DNA from: Cyanobacteriota bacterium
Lineage (GTDB): Bacteria; Cyanobacteriota; Cyanobacteriia; Leptolyngbyales; Leptolyngbyaceae
Length of the DNA stretch: 8,152 bases
Direction of reading: 5' to 3'
NCBI GenBank assembly: GCA_027482985.1
Contig: JAIXVO010000802.1
Location: 1 to 8,152, forward strand
Shown here: positions 5,616 to 8,152 of the stretch, one piece after another
Layout: every line of letters starts with the position of its first letter
Position numbering within the stretch: the first letter of the stretch is position 1
The notes under the pieces: model-generated
What the model was told of the DNA's origin: nothing
Database searches by the model: none
What the model saw: only the letters and a program-made list of their open reading frames with translations
Made by a program: the position numbers and the translations under genes

Positions 5616-5981
5616 TTACAGCAGGAAGCGATCGAGGGCCGCTTTCAGTTCTTCAATTTCCGATTGCATATTCCCGGCAGTGGCGGCGCGGGCAATACAT
5701 TGGGTCAGGTGTTCATCGAGAATGATCCGAGCCACGCGATCGAGGGCACCTCGGACTGCCGCCACCTGCACCAACACATCCGGACAGGTGCGGTCTTCCT
5801 GCACCATCGTTTTAATGCCGCGAATATGTCCTTCAATGCGAGACAACCGATTCACAATCTGCCGCCGCGATTCCTCACTATGCACATGATCATGGCCATG
5901 AGTCCCATGCTCATGCGAATGGTTTAGATTGGCGGCTAATAAATCAGCCTCATCTTTGCCGGGAAGTTCAGAAGTTGCCAT
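5616..5981 (-). CDS. CsoR/RcnR/FrmR-family metal-sensing repressor, InrS-like
   Basis: The 121-aa helical protein has the family core from RRQIVNRLSRIEGHIRGI (39-56) through the C-terminal helix. Candidate metal ligands are C66 (DRTCPDV), H91 and C95 (DEHLTQC), spaced 25 and 4 residues apart as in the Cys-His-Cys site of CsoR and of the cyanobacterial nickel sensor InrS. The N-terminus has a histidine-rich stretch, HSHEHGTHGHDHVH (21-34), as in InrS/RcnR-type nickel or cobalt sensors, where an N-terminal His completes the site. Known members bind DNA as tetramers and release it on metal binding. AAGGA (5992-5988), 6 nt before the ATG, supports the start. No metal exporter gene is within the window, so the target is unknown; autoregulation and control of the divergent protease gene are possible. 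Nickel versus copper specificity is inferred, so I leave the gene symbol empty. Confidence 0.88.
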   Translation of the reverse strand: MATSELPGKDEADLLAANLNHSHEHGTHGHDHVHSEESRRQIVNRLSRIEGHIRGIKTMVQEDRTCPDVLVQVAAVRGALDRVARIILDEHLTQCIARAATAGNMQSEIEELKAALDRFLL

Positions 5982-5998
5982 GATAATTCCTTATGCTC

Positions 5999-6024
5999 TT
6001 CCCGATCTTAGCCCAGGTCGGGAA
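5999..6024. promoter_or_regulatory. Perfect dyad in the csoR-like promoter region (candidate operator)
   Basis: TTCCCGA (5999-6005) and TCGGGAA (6018-6024) form a perfect 7-bp inverted repeat with a 12-bp spacer. The spacer contains most of a minus-strand -10-like TAAGAT (6010-6005). A further CCCGA (6031-6035) makes a second dyad with TCGGG (6018-6022). A repressor bound here would cover the csoR-like promoter, consistent with autoregulation, but the -35 element is poor and binding is inferred. Confidence 0.35.
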
Positions 6025-6061
6025 ACCCTACCCGATCGCCCCAGAATTCCGTAGTGAGAGA

Positions 6062-6069
6062 CGGGGGTA
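6062..6069. promoter_or_regulatory. G-tract resembling a CsoR/RcnR operator half
   Basis: CGGGGGTA (6062-6069), the complement of TACCCCCG, is similar in style to the G/C-tract with flanking TA/AT found in RcnR and InrS operators. It lies between the csoR-like gene and hhoA, about 90 bases before the protease start. It is short, without a full symmetric partner, so the assignment is weak. Confidence 0.2.
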
Positions 6070-6161
6070 GCCTGTCAGAATAGGGAAAAGATTTGGCGAT
6101 GTCAAAACCGTCTCCGTCCGTCCTGCCCAACCACCGTCATGCTCTGTTCGTAGGTGATGCT

Positions 6162-7370
6162 ATGCGATTTGTGAACCTGTCTCACTTGTTCCGGCGATTT
6201 GTCTTCTCCCTGTTTGCGCTGTGCCTGTCTATCGCCTTTGCCCTGGATGGGTTCCCCGATCCCCCCGCCTGGGCGGATACCACGGCTCCCGCCACAACGA
6301 TGATGGCCGCCAGCGCGATCGCCCCACAACCGGAAGTCACCAGTCCCAAAAGCTTCGTCGCAACGGCAGTGACCAAGGTGGGGCCAGCCGTGGTGCGGAT
6401 TGACACGGAACGAACCGTCACTCGCCGGAGCAACACCGATTCGATGTTGGAAGATCCCTTCTTCCGCCAATTTTTTGGCGACGATACCTTCTCCCGGTTG
6501 CCGCAGCAGGAGCGGTTGCGGGGCCAGGGATCAGGCTTTATCGTCGATCGCAATGGGGTGATCCTGACCAATGCCCATGTGGTCGATAAGGCCGACCGGG
6601 TGACGGTCACATTGAAGGATGGGCGCGTCTTTGATGGCAAAGTGCAGGGCGTGGATGAAGTCACCGACCTGGCCGTCGTCAAGATCAATGGCAAGGATTT
6701 ACCTGCTGCGACCCTCGGCAATTCGGATGTAGTGCAGGTGGGCGATTGGGCGATCGCCGTGGGCAACCCGTTGGGACTGGATAACACGGTGACGCTGGGC
6801 ATTGTCAGCACCCTGAAGCGTTCCAGTGCCCAGGTCGGCATTCCCGATAAGCGGCTGGACTTTATCCAAACCGATGCCGCCATTAACCCCGGTAACTCCG
6901 GTGGGCCGTTGTTGAATGCTCAGGGCGAGGTGATTGGCATCAATACCGCGATTCGGGCCGATGCGATGGGGATTGGGTTCGCCATTCCCATCAACAAAGC
7001 GAAGGAAATTGAAACTCGGTTAGCACGGGGCGAAAAAATTGCCCATCCCTACCTCGGTGTGCAAATGACCAGCCTCACGCCGGAACTCGCCCGCCAAAAC
7101 AATACCGATCCCAACTCGCCGTTTGAAGTGCCCGAAGTGAATGGTGTCGTGGTGGTGCGCGTCCTGCAAAACACCCCCGCCGAACGAGCCGGATTGCGCC
7201 GGGGTGATGTGATTACCGAAATTGATGGGCTGGCAGTCTCGACGGCAGAACAACTCCAGCAAATTGTGGAAACTAGCCAGGTCGGACAAACCCTCAAGGT
7301 GCAAGTCCAACGAGGTGTGCAAAGTCGCCAAATTTCGATTAAAACCTCGGCATTGGAGAATGCCGCCTGA
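6162..7370 (+). CDS. hhoA: HhoA-like periplasmic serine protease (DegP/HtrA family, trypsin plus one PDZ)
   Basis: From ATG 6162 the product is 402 aa: a signal peptide with basic n-region ([13 protein letters not shown]), hydrophobic core and likely cleavage after AWA (about residue 38), then a trypsin-like domain and one PDZ domain (about 295-394). The catalytic triad is H139 (TNAHVVD), D169 (VTDLAVVK) and S246 (NPGNSGGPL). The sequence closely resembles cyanobacterial HhoA, for example [29 protein letters not shown] and HPYLGVQM. These proteases degrade or refold misfolded proteins in the periplasm or lumen. AGGTGA (6152-6157) lies just before ATG 6162, and the signal peptide starts there; an upstream in-frame ATG at 6099 and TTG at 6093 would add an atypical hydrophilic extension, so I prefer 6162. 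It is divergent from the InrS-like repressor. HhoA, HhoB and HtrA are paralogues, and the symbol is the best match rather than proof. Confidence 0.92.
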   Translation: MRFVNLSHLFRRFVFSLFALCLSIAFALDGFPDPPAWADTTAPATTMMAASAIAPQPEVTSPKSFVATAVTKVGPAVVRIDTERTVTRRSNTDSMLEDPFFRQFFGDDTFSRLPQQERLRGQGSGFIVDRNGVILTNAHVVDKADRVTVTLKDGRVFDGKVQGVDEVTDLAVVKINGKDLPAATLGNSDVVQVGDWAIAVGNPLGLDNTVTLGIVSTLKRSSAQVGIPDKRLDFIQTDAAINPGNSGGPLLNAQGEVIGINTAIRADAMGIGFAIPINKAKEIETRLARGEKIAHPYLGVQMTSLTPELARQNNTDPNSPFEVPEVNGVVVVRVLQNTPAERAGLRRGDVITEIDGLAVSTAEQLQQIVETSQVGQTLKVQVQRGVQSRQISIKTSALENAA

Positions 7371-7443
7371 GTCAGATCCGCGATCGCTGGTGTTGACTGC
7401 CACCCCAATGAAATGAGGCTACTCCCGACTTGCAGTTACCTCA

Positions 7444-7508
7444 GCGGGAGCCATTCTCGCCACTGGTTCTAGAGAATAACGCTCCAGTGGCGATGATGTT
7501 GCGGGAGC
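7444..7508. repeat. Small inverted-repeat element flanked by 8-bp direct repeats
   Basis: TCGCCACTGG (7457-7466) is exactly reverse-complemented at 7484-7493, with a 17-base spacer. The symmetry continues outward after one mismatch and one wobble (CAT 7452-7454 with ATG 7496-7498), giving a 47-bp imperfect palindrome. GCGGGAGC occurs immediately to its left (7444-7451) and again 2 bases to its right (7501-7508), resembling a target-site duplication. There is no T-run after it, so a simple terminator is less likely. It could be a very short MITE-like element or a chance combination. Confidence 0.4.
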
Positions 7509-7592
7509 GATGCCGCAGGCAAGGGCGAGCGTGACAGATTGGGTCAGGACGAATGGCTATCACTGGTTTCAACTTACTTTTCCTTAATCACT

Positions 7593-7620
7593 TTGACCAG
7601 AAAAAATCAGAATATAGATA
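7593..7620 (+). promoter_or_regulatory. Possible sigma-70-type promoter in an AT-rich intergenic stretch
   Basis: TTGACC (7593-7598) is followed after 16 bases by TAGATA (7615-7620). It lies within an 8-bp inverted repeat, AACTTACT (7571-7578) with AGTAAGTT (7620-7627). On the plus strand there is no confident gene downstream; the next gene is on the minus strand, so any transcript would be a small RNA, a micro-ORF mRNA or an antisense to the methyltransferase 3' end. Confidence 0.25.
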
Positions 7621-7788
7621 GTAAGTTTAGGGTGCAAGCGACTATGCCAGCTTCAAGAGCGGCTCGACCTACTTACAACCGCTTCGACGAGTGGCTACCC
7701 GCGGTGCTAGCAGTAGAACAATCAGAGCCATCAGCCATCCAGGGATGTTGAGAATCAGTTTTAGAGCAGAGCATTTATCCTGGCGATG

Positions 7789-8152
7789 TCATTTCTGGAT
7801 GGTCCAGCGGTAGATGGTTGCGATTTCATCGGCTTCAATCGGGATTTCGACGCTGGTATCGGGAATCCAGTCGCCCATATCGAAGTCGTGGGAGAGGACG
7901 CGATCGCCCGGTTGTAGTTGAGCAATTAATGCCGGACGCAACTTCAGATTGAGGTGCGGCAGCAGGTAGAGGATAACGACAGTGGCCTCGTGAAAATCGG
8001 TTTCGTACAAATCTTGCTGGTGAAATTGGAGTAACTCTGTTACGCCTGCCTGAGTAGCTTGCTGGGTGGCTTCCTGAATGCGATCGCGATCAATCTCAAT
8101 CCCGACACCCCGCACGCCAAATCGTTGGGCAGCCGCAATCAAGATGCGTCCA
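7789..8152 (-). CDS. Class I SAM-dependent methyltransferase, C-terminal part (cut by right window edge)
   Basis: The frame runs open to the window edge; the first visible residues are GRILIAAAQRFGVRGVGIEIDRDRI, here split as GRILIAAAQRFGVRG and VGIEIDRDRI. This matches the segment just after motif I (DLGSGDGR-I) and the acidic ribose-binding residue (EID) of class I Rossmann methyltransferases. The motif II region FHQQDLYETDF and the motif-III-like ATVVILYLLPHLNLKLRPAL follow, and the protein ends in a beta-rich tail, IYRWTIQK. Substrate is not predictable from this part. The start and the glycine-rich SAM loop lie outside the window. A TTG at 8142 could look like a start, but the conserved sequence upstream of it shows it is internal. 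Confidence 0.85.
   Translation of the reverse strand, partial: GRILIAAAQRFGVRGVGIEIDRDRIQEATQQATQAGVTELLQFHQQDLYETDFHEATVVILYLLPHLNLKLRPALIAQLQPGDRVLSHDFDMGDWIPDTSVEIPIEADEIATIYRWTIQK

Larger units (their letters stand above)
7371..7788. other. Intergenic region of about 418 bp with repeats and an AT-rich promoter-like stretch, no supported gene
   Basis: The open frame at 7539-7751 has no recognisable domain and no ribosome site, and a shorter version from ATG 7644 (35 aa, MPASRAARPTYNRF...) has only a weak AGGGTG about 9 bases upstream; neither is called. The left half holds a palindrome flanked by direct repeats (7444-7508) and the phrase GCGATGCCGCAGGC (7507-7520), similar in style to dispersed cyanobacterial repeats. 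The middle (about 7565-7630) is distinctly AT-rich with a possible promoter. Nothing else was recognised up to the methyltransferase stop codon at 7789. Confidence 0.5.

Noticed and set aside
6093..6161. Longer N-terminus for the HhoA-like protease (TTG 6093 or ATG 6099)
   Set aside because: It would place about 20 hydrophilic residues before a normal signal peptide, and a well-placed AGGTGA supports ATG 6162 instead.
6182..6883. Minus-strand 233-codon open frame inside hhoA
   Set aside because: It is a shadow of the well-supported protease gene, with low-complexity Ser/Thr/Arg composition and no domain.
7539..7751. 70-codon open frame after hhoA
   Set aside because: Non-ATG start, no ribosome site, no domain, and it crosses the AT-rich stretch with a likely promoter; only the shorter ATG 7644 version is worth a check.
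1..8152. CRISPR arrays, rRNA or tRNA genes, or complete insertion sequences
   Set aside because: No regularly spaced repeats, no recognisable RNA gene sequence and no transposase-like frame were seen on either strand.

Overview
The window looks like chromosomal DNA from a cyanobacterium. Direct evidence is at least 16 perfect copies of the cyanobacterial HIP1 palindrome GCGATCGC (starting for example at 98, 904, 1021, 1172, 2235, 3007, 3493, 3822, 4535, 4960, 5551, 6315, 6750, 7380, 7900 and 8080). The gene content agrees: an HhoA-type DegP protease, an InrS-like CsoR repressor with a His-rich N-terminus, and an LRR-kinase next to rsmD. Genus cannot be assigned from the sequence alone.

Layout. 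The left part (1-1595, minus strand) is an LRR/protein-kinase fusion gene followed, with a 4-base ATGA overlap, by the start of rsmD (16S rRNA m2G966 methyltransferase), which runs off the left edge. A 232-bp divergent intergenic region (1596-1827) holds a good sigma-70-type promoter and a repeated 9-mer. It leads on the plus strand to a two-gene unit (1828-3125): a ParM/StbA-type actin-like ATPase overlapped by a 96-aa ParR-like putative ribbon-helix-helix protein. This resembles a type II plasmid segregation cassette placed among housekeeping genes. It is followed by about 416 bp without a credible gene, packed with inverted repeats, including a perfect 16-bp pair of arms, and with G-runs.

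The middle part (3542-5613, plus strand) encodes a secreted CHRD-domain protein, an ECF-type sigma factor and its membrane-anchored RskA-like anti-sigma factor. This is plausibly a cell-envelope or extracellular stress-response locus. It converges, with only 2 bp between stop codons, on a minus-strand CsoR/RcnR/InrS-family metal-sensing repressor. That repressor is divergent from an HhoA/DegP-like periplasmic serine protease (6162-7370). The 180-bp space between them contains dyads and G/C-tracts of the kind bound by CsoR-family proteins.

The right part (7371-7788) is about 418 bp without a supported gene. It carries a small inverted-repeat element bracketed by 8-bp direct repeats and an AT-rich, promoter-like stretch. 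The window ends in the C-terminal part of a minus-strand class I SAM-dependent methyltransferase cut by the right edge.

The most unusual parts are the ParMR-like pair with its structured downstream region, the LRR-kinase with a very short activation segment coupled to rsmD, and the orphan InrS-like sensor facing a protease gene. None is proven to be a new system from sequence alone.
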